Source: Bacteroidales bacterium
Lineage (GTDB): Bacteria > Bacteroidota > Bacteroidia > Bacteroidales > UBA7960
NCBI GenBank assembly: GCA_007131125.1
Contig: SLRE01000151.1
Location: forward strand, 1 to 8,236
Length of the DNA: 8,236 bases
Reading direction: 5' to 3'
Under the pieces are notes generated by a model that was not told the origin of the DNA, made no database searches, and saw only the letters and a list, made by a program, of their open reading frames with translations. Position numbers and translations under genes: made by a program. Position 1 is the first letter of the stretch. Each line of letters opens with the position of its first letter. This document shows, one piece after another, positions 1 to 6,076 of this stretch.

Positions 1-120
1 ACCGTTAATCCGAACAGCAAGGAATTTAAAGGTAAAATTCTTAAAGTCCAGTAACTCCCTGATGGACATCTGCTCTTTTCCGGGAAACTCTTCCGGACGG
101 TTATTTAATGTAATCTTCAT
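1..120 (-). CDS. thiS: ThiS sulfur carrier protein, N-terminal part (cut by window edge)
   Basis: Reading the minus strand from the ATG at 120-118 gives 40 open codons up to the window edge. The protein begins MKITLNNRPEEF and continues through SIRELLDFKNFTFKFLAVRING. This is the ubiquitin-like beta-grasp start of ThiS: a first strand MKIxLN, a helix with the S-x-x-E-L-L pattern, then a strand ending VRING. In the family, ThiS is adenylated at its C-terminal Gly-Gly by ThiF, carries a thiocarboxylate, and donates sulfur to thiazole synthesis by ThiG in the cytoplasm. The C-terminal half (about 25-30 residues, including GG) lies outside the window. It is probably the first gene of a thi operon running leftward. 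No TPP riboswitch is seen in the 82 bp before it. There is no Shine-Dalgarno, as usual in Bacteroidota. MoaD-like proteins are the alternative, but the KNFTFKxLxVxING stretch fits ThiS better. Confidence 0.8.
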   Translation of the reverse strand, partial: MKITLNNRPEEFPGKEQMSIRELLDFKNFTFKFLAVRING

Positions 121-178
121 ATTCAGGAGGCAATTTATTTTGAGTTTCTGAATCCAATCCAACTAATCTGTAATGAAA

Positions 179-186
179 CAAATATA
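179..186 (-). promoter_or_regulatory. Putative -7 promoter element (TATATTTG) for thiS
   Basis: On the minus strand these bases read TATATTTG, a match to the Bacteroidota -7 consensus TAnnTTTG, 58 nt before the thiS ATG. No good -33 TTTG is present at the expected 19-21 nt upstream, so the call rests on the -7 box alone. The gene could also be read from the upstream gene's transcript. Confidence 0.35.
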
Positions 187-202
187 TTCAAAAGGATTTA
201 TT

Positions 203-718
203 TCAGAAGTTTTTTCTGGCTTCCTCTTTCAAAAAATCCAGGGCCCGCCTGGTAGCCAGTTTTTCAACGCTCATCTCAAGCAATTTGTTGCTCAGGTCGG
301 TGGCGGTTGCTTTGTCGCTCAACCTGGCGGCTGAAGTATTGATCTGTCTGATCATTTCCTCTTTGGCATTTTTTACCATTTCCCAGGCCTGTATGGAAAC
401 ATAAAGTTGCTGGGAAAGGTTGTGTGAGAACTCATCACGAATGCTTTTTATCAGCAGCTGTTGAAACTCCTTTACCGACAAACCGGGCTGATGCACCCGC
501 ATCACCAGGCTGTTGGGAGAAATGCGCTCGAGCAGCAAAATGATCCGTTCATAGGCCTGCAACCTTAAGGGAAGTGAAATGCGGATCTTTTCAGCCATCA
601 GGTCAAACTTGCGCTGCCGGCTCTGATTCTGAAAAAACTCCCTTAAAAGGTAATAAGCCGTTAAAAAAACCACTACCGAAGGCAGTACATATCTTAAAGA
701 GTATAATAAATCCTGCAT
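203..718 (-). CDS. Membrane-anchored conserved Bacteroidota protein of unknown function
   Basis: A 171-residue protein with one hydrophobic N-terminal segment (about residues 11-26) and a long, charged, mostly helical remainder. I can identify no catalytic motif. The soluble part contains an amphipathic stretch near 51-68 (LRLQAYERIILLLERISP), a D-E-F-S-H-N-L-S-Q-Q segment at 95-104 and a Lys/Arg-rich C-terminus. The pattern resembles a widespread Bacteroidota family of about 170 residues known only as a domain of unknown function (possibly DUF7935, from memory). With no cleavage site after the hydrophobic segment, it is probably a single-pass inner-membrane protein with the helical part in the cytoplasm (inference). 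It ends 82 bp before thiS on the same strand and is divergent from the aminotransferase gene, with a 195-bp promoter region between. No link to thiamine synthesis is evident. Confidence 0.75.
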   Translation of the reverse strand: MQDLLYSLRYVLPSVVVFLTAYYLLREFFQNQSRQRKFDLMAEKIRISLPLRLQAYERIILLLERISPNSLVMRVHQPGLSVKEFQQLLIKSIRDEFSHNLSQQLYVSIQAWEMVKNAKEEMIRQINTSAARLSDKATATDLSNKLLEMSVEKLATRRALDFLKEEARKNF

Positions 719-738
719 GAGAATATTTTTTTATGTTG

Positions 739-746
739 CAAATATA
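739..746 (-). promoter_or_regulatory. Putative -7 promoter element (TATATTTG) for the membrane-anchored protein
   Basis: The minus strand reads TATATTTGC, an exact TAnnTTTG match, 20 nt before the ATG at 718. That would give a leader of roughly 15 nt. No convincing -33 TTTG is found. The identical octamer lies before thiS and before the octaheme cytochrome gene. Confidence 0.4.
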
Positions 747-795
747 AGGTCTTTTAAAAGAAAATAATACCTGATTGGGCATCCTATATAAGGAA

Positions 796-824
796 AACCG
801 CTTTATTCTTTTTTCTGAGCGGTT
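796..824. repeat. Inverted repeat between divergent promoters (possible operator)
   Basis: A perfect 7-bp inverted repeat: AACCGCT at 796-802 and AGCGGTT at 818-824, with a 15-bp pyrimidine-rich spacer. It is unusually GC-rich for this intergenic region. It ends 7 bp before the putative -7 box of the aminotransferase operon, so it covers that promoter's expected -33 region. The position suits a repressor or activator site. It is not followed by a T-run on either strand, so it does not look like a terminator. Confidence 0.4.
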
Positions 825-831
825 AATTTGC

Positions 832-839
832 TAAATTTG
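832..839 (+). promoter_or_regulatory. Putative -7 promoter element (TAAATTTG) for the aminotransferase operon
   Basis: TAAATTTGC matches the Bacteroidota TAnnTTTG box. It lies 74 nt before the ATG at 914, implying a leader of roughly 65-70 nt. The expected -33 region (around 808-814) is only a T-run without a clear TTG. The leader contains a small dyad, GTTTA at 843-847 and TAAAC at 856-860. Confidence 0.4.
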
Positions 840-913
840 CCGGTTTACATTTCTATAAACAACCTAAAATCAAACCATTATTCACCCATATTAACTTAAT
901 ATTACACAATATC

Positions 914-2107
914 ATGATAACATTATCCGACAGAATTAACCGATTGACTGAATCTGAAACCCTTGCCATGGCCAGGAAAAGCAGGGAGCTGAAAGCTCTG
1001 GGCCATGATGTGATCAACCTTAGCCTTGGCGAACCTGATTTTTTCACTCCTGACAGGATCAAGCAGGTAGCCAAAGAGGCCATTGATCAAAACTACAGCT
1101 TTTACACACCGGTGAACGGTTATCTTGACCTTCGCCAGGAAATCTGCAACAAGCTGAAAAGAGACAACGGCCTGGATTACTGCCCCGAACACATTGTGGT
1201 TTCTACCGGAGGCAAACAGGCCATTGCCAATACCGTAATGTGCCTTGTAAACCCGGGTGATGAGGTGATCATCCCTACCCCATACTGGGTCAGTTACAAG
1301 CAGATCGTAAACATGGCCGACGGAAAAGAGGTTTATTTAGATGCCGGAATTGAAAACAATTTCAAAATTACCCCTGCCCAGCTGGAAGAAGCCATTACTT
1401 CCAATACCAGGCTGTTTATGTTTTCAAGCCCCTGCAACCCAACAGGTTCGGTTTACAGCCGGGAGGAACTCAAAGCCCTTGCAGATGTTTTCATCCGCAA
1501 TCCCCACGTATACATCTTATCGGATGAAATTTATGAGCACATCAACTTTTCAGGAAAACATGAAAGCATAGCACAATTTGAAGAGATCAAAGACCGGGTA
1601 ATTTTGGTTAACGGGGTTTCGAAAGGCTTTGCCATGACGGGATGGCGTGTGGGCTACCTTGCTGCCGATATTGAAATTGCCAAAGCCTGCAGCAAGCTTC
1701 AGGGTCAGTTTACCTCGGGCACCTGCTCTATTGCACAGCGTGCTGCCCTGGAAGCCATGCTTATGGACCCCCTGGAAACCAAACCCATGCTTGAGAAGTT
1801 TCGTCAAAGACGCGACCTGGTGCTTGGCCTCCTGGAAGAAATTCCCGGCATTCAAACCAACAAACCCCACGGAGCTTTTTATCTTTTCCCCGACGTGAGC
1901 TACTATTTCGGGAAATCCGACGGAGAAACCACTGTTAAAAATGCACCCGACCTTTGTATGTATATTCTTAAAAAGGTTCATGTAGCCCTGGTACCCGGCG
2001 ATGCTTTCGGTTCGCCCAAATGTATCCGCTTCTCCTATGCCACTTCGCAGGATTTGCTGGTAGAAGCAGTTGACCGGATGAAAAAAGCCCTGGAAGCTCT
2101 CAAGTAA
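914..2107 (+). CDS. aspC: Aspartate-type PLP-dependent aminotransferase (class I, fold type I)
   Basis: A full-length 397-residue aminotransferase, predicted to interconvert aspartate/2-oxoglutarate and oxaloacetate/glutamate in the cytoplasm using PLP. Visible landmarks are SLGEPDF (37-43) in the substrate arm, STGGKQA (97-103) in the cofactor-phosphate region, PTPYW (121-125) with the ring-stacking aromatic, and NPTG (175-178). SDEIYE (203-208) carries the Asp that pairs with the pyridine nitrogen. SKGFAMTGWRVGY starts at 236 with Schiff-base Lys237. PGDAFG is at 361-366, and Arg372 in IRFSY binds the substrate carboxylate. The motif set is that of the subgroup exemplified by Thermus AspAT, not E. 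coli AspC, so the symbol is functional, not strictly orthologous. Some members also use prephenate or other amino acids. The ATG start gives a normal N-terminus. It is the first gene of a cluster, followed after 14 bp by rfaE1. pdxH, two genes on, supplies its cofactor. Confidence 0.93.
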   Translation: MITLSDRINRLTESETLAMARKSRELKALGHDVINLSLGEPDFFTPDRIKQVAKEAIDQNYSFYTPVNGYLDLRQEICNKLKRDNGLDYCPEHIVVSTGGKQAIANTVMCLVNPGDEVIIPTPYWVSYKQIVNMADGKEVYLDAGIENNFKITPAQLEEAITSNTRLFMFSSPCNPTGSVYSREELKALADVFIRNPHVYILSDEIYEHINFSGKHESIAQFEEIKDRVILVNGVSKGFAMTGWRVGYLAADIEIAKACSKLQGQFTSGTCSIAQRAALEAMLMDPLETKPMLEKFRQRRDLVLGLLEEIPGIQTNKPHGAFYLFPDVSYYFGKSDGETTVKNAPDLCMYILKKVHVALVPGDAFGSPKCIRFSYATSQDLLVEAVDRMKKALEALK

Positions 2108-2121
2108 TTTTTTGAAACTGA

Positions 2122-3138
2122 ATGATGAATAAAAATACACTTTTAAGCTTGTTCAATTCCTTTGAAGGAAAGCAGTTGCTGATAATTGGTGACGTGATGA
2201 TCGACTCTTACCTATGGGGGAGGGTGGATCGCATCTCACCAGAAGCACCGGTTCCCATCGTAGCCCTTAATAAAAGGGAAAGCCGCCTTGGCGGAGCCGC
2301 CAATGTGGCCCTGAATGTTCAAAACATGGGAGGTGTGCCCATCCTTTGCTCGGTAATTGGAGAGGATGAAAAAAGTGAAGTGTTTTTTGACCTTCTGCAA
2401 AAACAGGGACTGAACCACGAGGGGATCATCAAAAGTGAGGAAAGGATAACCACGGTTAAATTCAGGGTGATTGGCAACAATGCCCAGATGCTGAGGGTGG
2501 ATGAAGAGGTGGAGTTCAACCTGCAGAAAAAGGAAAGCCAGCAACTTTTTAAAAAAATCAAAACCTTTGTTGAAGCCCAGAAAGCCGACGCCATTATTTT
2601 TGAAGATTATGACAAAGGGGTAATTACTCCCTGGCTGATCCGGGAAGTTACCAGGCTGGCGCATTTGCACGACCTTCCGGTTGTGGTGGATCCAAAGAAG
2701 AAAAATTTCTGGAACTACCAGAATGTAAATTTATTTAAGCCCAACCTCAAAGAATTGGTTGAGGGCTTAAAACTGATTGAAGTCCCCAAAACCATTGAAG
2801 AAATAAAACAGGCTTTGCACAATCTTCAATGGAAACTGAAGGCCGGCATTGCCCTTGTCACCCTTTCGGACAGAGGAATATATTACAGCAAGCATTCCAA
2901 CGGTAAAATACTGGAAGAAGGCCATATCCCTGCCCATGTCCGCGACATTGCAGACGTATCGGGTGCCGGCGATACGGTAATAAGCCTGGCTGCCCTGTGC
3001 ATGGCATCCGGGGCTTCGGCCGAAATTACTGCCAGGTTGTGCAACCTTGGAGGAGGACTGGTTTGTGAACATGTTGGGGTGGTACCTGTTGATAAAGAAA
3101 AACTGTTTGCAGAAGCCTCAAAAAGTTTTTGCCGATAA
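2122..3138 (+). CDS. rfaE1: D-glycero-beta-D-manno-heptose-7-phosphate kinase (PfkB/ribokinase family)
   Basis: A 338-residue PfkB-fold sugar kinase matching the kinase half of E. coli HldE. It phosphorylates heptose 7-phosphate at O1 during ADP-heptose synthesis for LPS core. Key segments are GDVMIDSYLWG from residue 23 with the following R-I-S-P-E-A-P-V-P stretch that marks the heptose kinase group, GGAANVALNV (57-66), EDYDKGV (161-167), DPK (190-192) and KPN (206-208). The anion-hole/catalytic motif DVSGAGDTVIS (278-288) contains the predicted base Asp284. The protein stops after the kinase domain, so the adenylyltransferase (RfaE2) must be a separate gene outside this window. Two adjacent ATGs (2122, 2125) make the first codon ambiguous by one residue. 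It lies 14 bp after the aminotransferase and 6 bp before pdxH, almost certainly in one operon. A generic PfkB sugar kinase is the less likely alternative. Confidence 0.9.
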   Translation: MMNKNTLLSLFNSFEGKQLLIIGDVMIDSYLWGRVDRISPEAPVPIVALNKRESRLGGAANVALNVQNMGGVPILCSVIGEDEKSEVFFDLLQKQGLNHEGIIKSEERITTVKFRVIGNNAQMLRVDEEVEFNLQKKESQQLFKKIKTFVEAQKADAIIFEDYDKGVITPWLIREVTRLAHLHDLPVVVDPKKKNFWNYQNVNLFKPNLKELVEGLKLIEVPKTIEEIKQALHNLQWKLKAGIALVTLSDRGIYYSKHSNGKILEEGHIPAHVRDIADVSGAGDTVISLAALCMASGASAEITARLCNLGGGLVCEHVGVVPVDKEKLFAEASKSFCR

Positions 3139-3144
3139 CACAAT

Positions 3145-3789
3145 ATGGTAAAAAGAGACCTTTCAGCCTTAAGGGAAGAATATACCCGGGCTTCCCTTGA
3201 TGAAAAATCCGCCGGGTCCAACCCCCTTGAGCAGTTCAACTATTGGTTTGAACAAGCCCTTGAAGTGGGTTTGCCCGAACCCAATGCCATGACCCTGGCC
3301 ACTGTAGATCAAAAAGGCAGGCCCTCGGCAAGGGTGGTACTCCTTAAAGAACTTGATCCCAAAGGATTCGTTTTTTACACCAATTATTCAAGCAGAAAGG
3401 GAAAGGATCTTGATCAAAACCCCCATGGGGCTCTGGTATTTCTCTGGCTTGAACTTCAACGGCAGGTAAGAGTTGAAGGAAGGGTTGAAAAGCTTGAACC
3501 TGCCATATCGGATGCCTATTTTAACTCCCGCCCGCGGGCCAGCCGCATCGCTGCCGTTGCTTCACCCCAAAGCCACCCCATCCCGGACAGGAAGTTTTTG
3601 GAAGAAAAATTCCGGGAGGCCGAAAAGCAGTTTGGAGACCAAGCGGTAAAAAGGCCTGAGCATTGGGGAGGATACCGGCTAATACCCGAAAATATTGAAT
3701 TCTGGCAGGGTCGTCAAAACCGCCTTCACGATCGTTTGTTATACAGTATTTCTGACGGACATTGGAAAATACAAAGGTTGGCCCCCTAA
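3145..3789 (+). CDS. pdxH: Pyridoxamine/pyridoxine 5'-phosphate oxidase
   Basis: A 214-residue FMN-dependent oxidase that converts pyridoxamine or pyridoxine 5'-phosphate to PLP with O2, the last step of the PLP salvage and DXP-dependent routes. The length is that of E. coli PdxH. Signatures are RPSARVVLLK (59-68) and FYTNYSSRKG (77-86), which contact FMN phosphate, RQVRVEG (106-112), SRPRASRI (128-135), SPQS (140-143), and PEHWGGY (171-177). IEFWQGRQNRLHDR (184-197) carries the substrate-binding Arg/His residues, and the family-typical C-terminus ends RLAP. It starts 6 bp after rfaE1. Its product is the cofactor of the aminotransferase at the head of the cluster, a plausible reason for co-expression. 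Oxygen dependence suggests the organism meets at least some oxygen. Confidence 0.95.
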   Translation: MVKRDLSALREEYTRASLDEKSAGSNPLEQFNYWFEQALEVGLPEPNAMTLATVDQKGRPSARVVLLKELDPKGFVFYTNYSSRKGKDLDQNPHGALVFLWLELQRQVRVEGRVEKLEPAISDAYFNSRPRASRIAAVASPQSHPIPDRKFLEEKFREAEKQFGDQAVKRPEHWGGYRLIPENIEFWQGRQNRLHDRLLYSISDGHWKIQRLAP

Positions 3790-3848
3790 CAGACAATAAC
3801 TCTTCCCTGCAGCCGTTCAATACTAACCAGACATAGAAAAAAACCATT

Positions 3849-4598
3849 GTGAAAAAGAAAGCTTTTTTTACGCCCGTTTTAATGCTGATGCTGATGGTTG
3901 GCTTCAACCCTTCTGAAACTGCTGCACAGGGAAGAAGGCTCAGTTTTGAAAACCTTTCCCACTATGATTACAAACCTTATCATTTTGGTTTTTCCCTTGG
4001 GGTAAACCGCATGGGGTTTGCCTTAAAGCCCATTGAAAGCTTTAATCATTTAGGCGGGCCCCGGGAGGATTTCGATTCGCTCTACACTGTGCATCCAAGG
4101 TCACAAAACGGTTTTCACATCGGAATAGTTTCCAACCTCAAATTAGGGCCCCGGACAGACCTGCGTTTCGTTCCCACTCTTTCTTTTGGAGACCGCACCG
4201 TGATTTATGAAGGAAGGAATAACAACCAGGACTACCGGAGAACCCAGGAGATTGAGTCTACATTTATTGATTTCCCCCTGCACTTCAAATACAAGTCGGT
4301 GCGCATGCTCAATACCCGGATTTACGTGATCGGGGGCTTGAAGTACAGCCTCGACCTGGCTTCTGCCGAAGACGCTGACGATGCGGATGAGGAAGTACTG
4401 GTCAGGATTGCAAGAAATGATTTCTTTTATGAGCTGGGGGTGGGTTTTGACCACTACTTCTATTATTTCAAATTTTCTACAGAGATCAAAGCTTCTTTCG
4501 GGCTGAGAAACCTCCTTCGTCCTGAAGACACCATTTACACCGACCCCATCGAAAGGTTAAACTCCAAGATATTAATGATCTCCTTTTTGTTTGAATAA
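3849..4598 (+). CDS. porT: PorT-family outer-membrane protein of the type IX secretion system
   Basis: A 249-residue beta-barrel-type protein. The start is GTG: it is the only start that keeps the basic VKKK head before the hydrophobic segment, and the first downstream ATG would remove the basic residues. A signal peptide covers about residues 1-26 (basic head, M/L/V core, S-E-T-A-A-Q before probable cleavage). The mature N-terminus YKPYHFGFSLGVNRMGF (41-57), followed by GFHIGIVSNLKLG (88-100), LRFVPTLSFGDR (105-116) and IDFPLHFKYKS (140-150), is the pattern I know from PorT proteins. The end ISFLFE has the terminal aromatic pattern of outer-membrane barrels. PorT is required for T9SS secretion and gliding in Porphyromonas and Flavobacterium. 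It follows pdxH by 59 bp with no clear promoter between, so read-through is likely. A strongly acidic insert, AEDADDADEE, sits at 173-182, probably in a loop. Confidence 0.83.
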   Translation: MKKKAFFTPVLMLMLMVGFNPSETAAQGRRLSFENLSHYDYKPYHFGFSLGVNRMGFALKPIESFNHLGGPREDFDSLYTVHPRSQNGFHIGIVSNLKLGPRTDLRFVPTLSFGDRTVIYEGRNNNQDYRRTQEIESTFIDFPLHFKYKSVRMLNTRIYVIGGLKYSLDLASAEDADDADEEVLVRIARNDFFYELGVGFDHYFYYFKFSTEIKASFGLRNLLRPEDTIYTDPIERLNSKILMISFLFE

Positions 4599-4603
4599 AA
4601 AGG
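4582..4603. terminator. Weak bidirectional hairpin at the porT/methylase convergence
   Basis: CCTTTTT (4582-4588) and AAAAAGG (4597-4603) form a perfect 7-bp stem around an 8-nt loop that spans the porT stop codon. It lies in the only space between two convergent genes, whose stops are 13 bp apart. Only two pairs are GC, so the stem is weak. No other terminator candidate is visible here. Confidence 0.3.
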
Positions 4604-4611
4604 CAGGTACA

Positions 4612-5142
4612 TCAGGAAGAAAGTTTGGAGAAAAAATCCCAGATGGCAATGCCTGCGGTCACCGAAATATTGAAGGAGTGTTTGGTGCCAAACTGGGGTA
4701 TTTCAATACTCAAATCACAAAGCTCCAGAACCTTTTCATCTACCCCTTTGACCTCGTTGCCAAAAACCAAAGCGTATTTTTTCCCTTTTTCAGGTGTAAA
4801 CTCTTTTAAAGAAATACTTTGCGTGGTTTGCTCCAGGGCAATGACAACATAACCCTGTTGTTTTAATTGCTGTAATGCTTCCGTGGTGCTGGAAAAATAA
4901 ACCCAGTCCATGGATTCGGTTGCTCCCAGAGCTGTTTTATGGATCTCGCGGTGCGGGGGCTGGGCCGTAATCCCGCAGAGTACGATTTGCTTCAGCAAAA
5001 AAGCATCTGCCGTGCGAAACACCGAACCTATGTTCATCATGCTGCGGATGTTGTCCAGCACCAATACAAGTGGGAACTTTTCGGCTGATTTAAAATCACC
5101 CGGGGTTTTGCGGCCCAGTTCATCCATCGATAATTTTTTCAT
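4612..5142 (-). CDS. SpoU/TrmH-family RNA 2'-O-ribose methyltransferase
   Basis: A SPOUT-class methylase that transfers methyl from SAM to a ribose 2'-OH of tRNA or rRNA. All three SpoU motifs are intact (numbering from the preferred start). Motif 1 is NIRSMMNIGSVFRTAD (31-46) with catalytic Arg43. Motif 2 is LVFGNEVKGV (125-134). Motif 3 is IPQFGTKHSFNISVTAGI (148-165). Together they form the trefoil-knot SAM site. The preferred start at 5142 gives a 176-residue protein opening MKKLSMDELGR, the usual N-terminus of the compact Bacteroidota members. An in-frame ATG at 5208 would add 22 residues (MHSNLWSYY...) that I do not recognise, and neither start has a Shine-Dalgarno. There is no N-terminal substrate-binding L30e-like domain, so the exact RNA target cannot be named. 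It follows the sirtuin gene on the same strand (36-102 bp apart, depending on start) and may share its transcript. Confidence 0.88.
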   Translation of the reverse strand: MKKLSMDELGRKTPGDFKSAEKFPLVLVLDNIRSMMNIGSVFRTADAFLLKQIVLCGITAQPPHREIHKTALGATESMDWVYFSSTTEALQQLKQQGYVVIALEQTTQSISLKEFTPEKGKKYALVFGNEVKGVDEKVLELCDLSIEIPQFGTKHSFNISVTAGIAIWDFFSKLSS

Positions 5143-5244
5143 GAGCCCGACCAGTTTTTTTGATTTCCCGGGCTGGGAAGAATAATAACTCCATAGATTG
5201 GAATGCAACCGGAATTGCTGCCTGATAATAACTTACAAAGACAA

Positions 5245-5940
5245 CTATCCGTTTTCCAGCAATTCCTTTACCAGTTTGGGTGTACCTGCGCCTGCGGTTT
5301 CTTTAATAAACTTCAGATTGGGAATATGCCCGACCGAAAGATGACCGGGATCTATCAGGTATTTTGGAGAATCCTGGGGCACATAACCCACAAGGCCTGC
5401 TGCGGGGTAAACATTCAGTGAGGTGCCGATGATCATGAATATATCGGCTGTTGAACAAAGATCAGCAGCAGGCGGGATCATGTGTACCGGCTCTCCGAAC
5501 CAAACAATATGAGGCCTTAACTGCGATCCCCTTTCACAAACATCTCCTTTTTTCAACTCCCACCCATCCAGGGTATAAACCAGGTTTTCGTCAACACTGC
5601 TTCTTACCTTTTTCAATTCGCCATGCAGGTGCATTACATTCGTTGAACCTGCCCGCTCGTGCAAATCGTCCACATTCTGGGTAATGATCTGTACATCATA
5701 TTTTTTTTCCAGCTCGGCCAGGGCGAAATGAGCAGCATTCGGGGAAACTTCATACAATTGTTTTCGCCTTTGGTTGTAAAACTCCAGCACAAGTTCCATA
5801 TTCCTTTCCCAGGCTTCCGGGGTGGCAACATCCATGATATCATATTCCTCCCACAAACCTCCGCTGTCACGAAAGGTTTTAATACCACTTTCTGCACTTA
5901 CTCCTGCACCGGTTAATACTACGATCCTCTTCTTTGACAT
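5245..5940 (-). CDS. cobB: NAD+-dependent protein deacylase, class III sirtuin (CobB-like), zinc cysteines absent
   Basis: A 231-residue Sir2 enzyme that removes acyl groups from lysines using NAD+, giving O-acyl-ADP-ribose and nicotinamide. Motifs are GAGVSAESGI (11-20), TFRD (22-25), TQNVDDLHERAG (87-98), HLHGE (104-108) with catalytic His106, LRPHIVWFGE (141-150) and GTSLNVYPAAG (172-182). Tyr55 and Arg58 in FYNQRRKQL match the Tyr-x-x-Arg pair of SIRT5/CobB that binds succinyl or malonyl groups, so desuccinylase activity is expected (inference). The region that normally carries four zinc-binding cysteines (about 109-140) has only Cys135, so no Cys4 zinc site can form. I recall this pattern in other Bacteroidota sirtuins. 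It has its own strong promoter and is followed by the SpoU methylase gene. Confidence 0.9.
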   Translation of the reverse strand: MSKKRIVVLTGAGVSAESGIKTFRDSGGLWEEYDIMDVATPEAWERNMELVLEFYNQRRKQLYEVSPNAAHFALAELEKKYDVQIITQNVDDLHERAGSTNVMHLHGELKKVRSSVDENLVYTLDGWELKKGDVCERGSQLRPHIVWFGEPVHMIPPAADLCSTADIFMIIGTSLNVYPAAGLVGYVPQDSPKYLIDPGHLSVGHIPNLKFIKETAGAGTPKLVKELLENG

Positions 5941-5997
5941 ATTTTTTGGTTGTTATGTGTTTCTTCCTTTAATTTTCACCAATATTCAACGGGGAAG

Positions 5998-6029
5998 CAA
6001 AATTAAAACTTCTTCAAGGATTCAGCAAA
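5998..6029 (-). promoter_or_regulatory. Bacteroidota-type promoter for the sirtuin gene (TTTG-N20-TAATTTTG)
   Basis: On the minus strand TTTG (6029-6026) is followed after 20 nt by TAATTTTG (6005-5998). Both boxes and the spacing match the Bacteroidota primary sigma consensus TTTG-N19/20-TAnnTTTG. The -7 box ends 57 nt before the ATG at 5940, implying a leader of about 50 nt. It is the most complete promoter in the window. Its -33 box overlaps a dyad, AACCAA (6028-6033) and TTGGTT (6042-6047). Confidence 0.55.
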
Positions 6030-6076
6030 CCAAAGGAGGGGTTGGTTTTTATGAACGTGAAAGGAAGAAACGCAAT

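Noticed and set aside
121..202. TPP riboswitch upstream of thiS
   Set aside because: The stretch is too short and lacks the CTGAGA and ACCTGA-type conserved segments on the minus strand.
1550..2140. 196-residue minus-strand open frame opposite the aminotransferase
   Set aside because: It overlaps the conserved C-terminal half of a full-length PLP enzyme and resembles no protein I know.
5143..5208. 22-residue N-terminal extension of the SpoU methylase
   Set aside because: The extension is unlike the family N-terminus and has no initiation signal. The MKKLSMDELGR start fits homologues better. It cannot be fully excluded.
6028..6050. Hairpin AACCAA/TTGGTT followed by T bases on the plus strand, as a terminator
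   Set aside because: No plus-strand gene ends before it, since both flanking genes are on the minus strand, and on the minus strand the T-run precedes the stem. It is more likely coincidental or part of the sirtuin promoter region.
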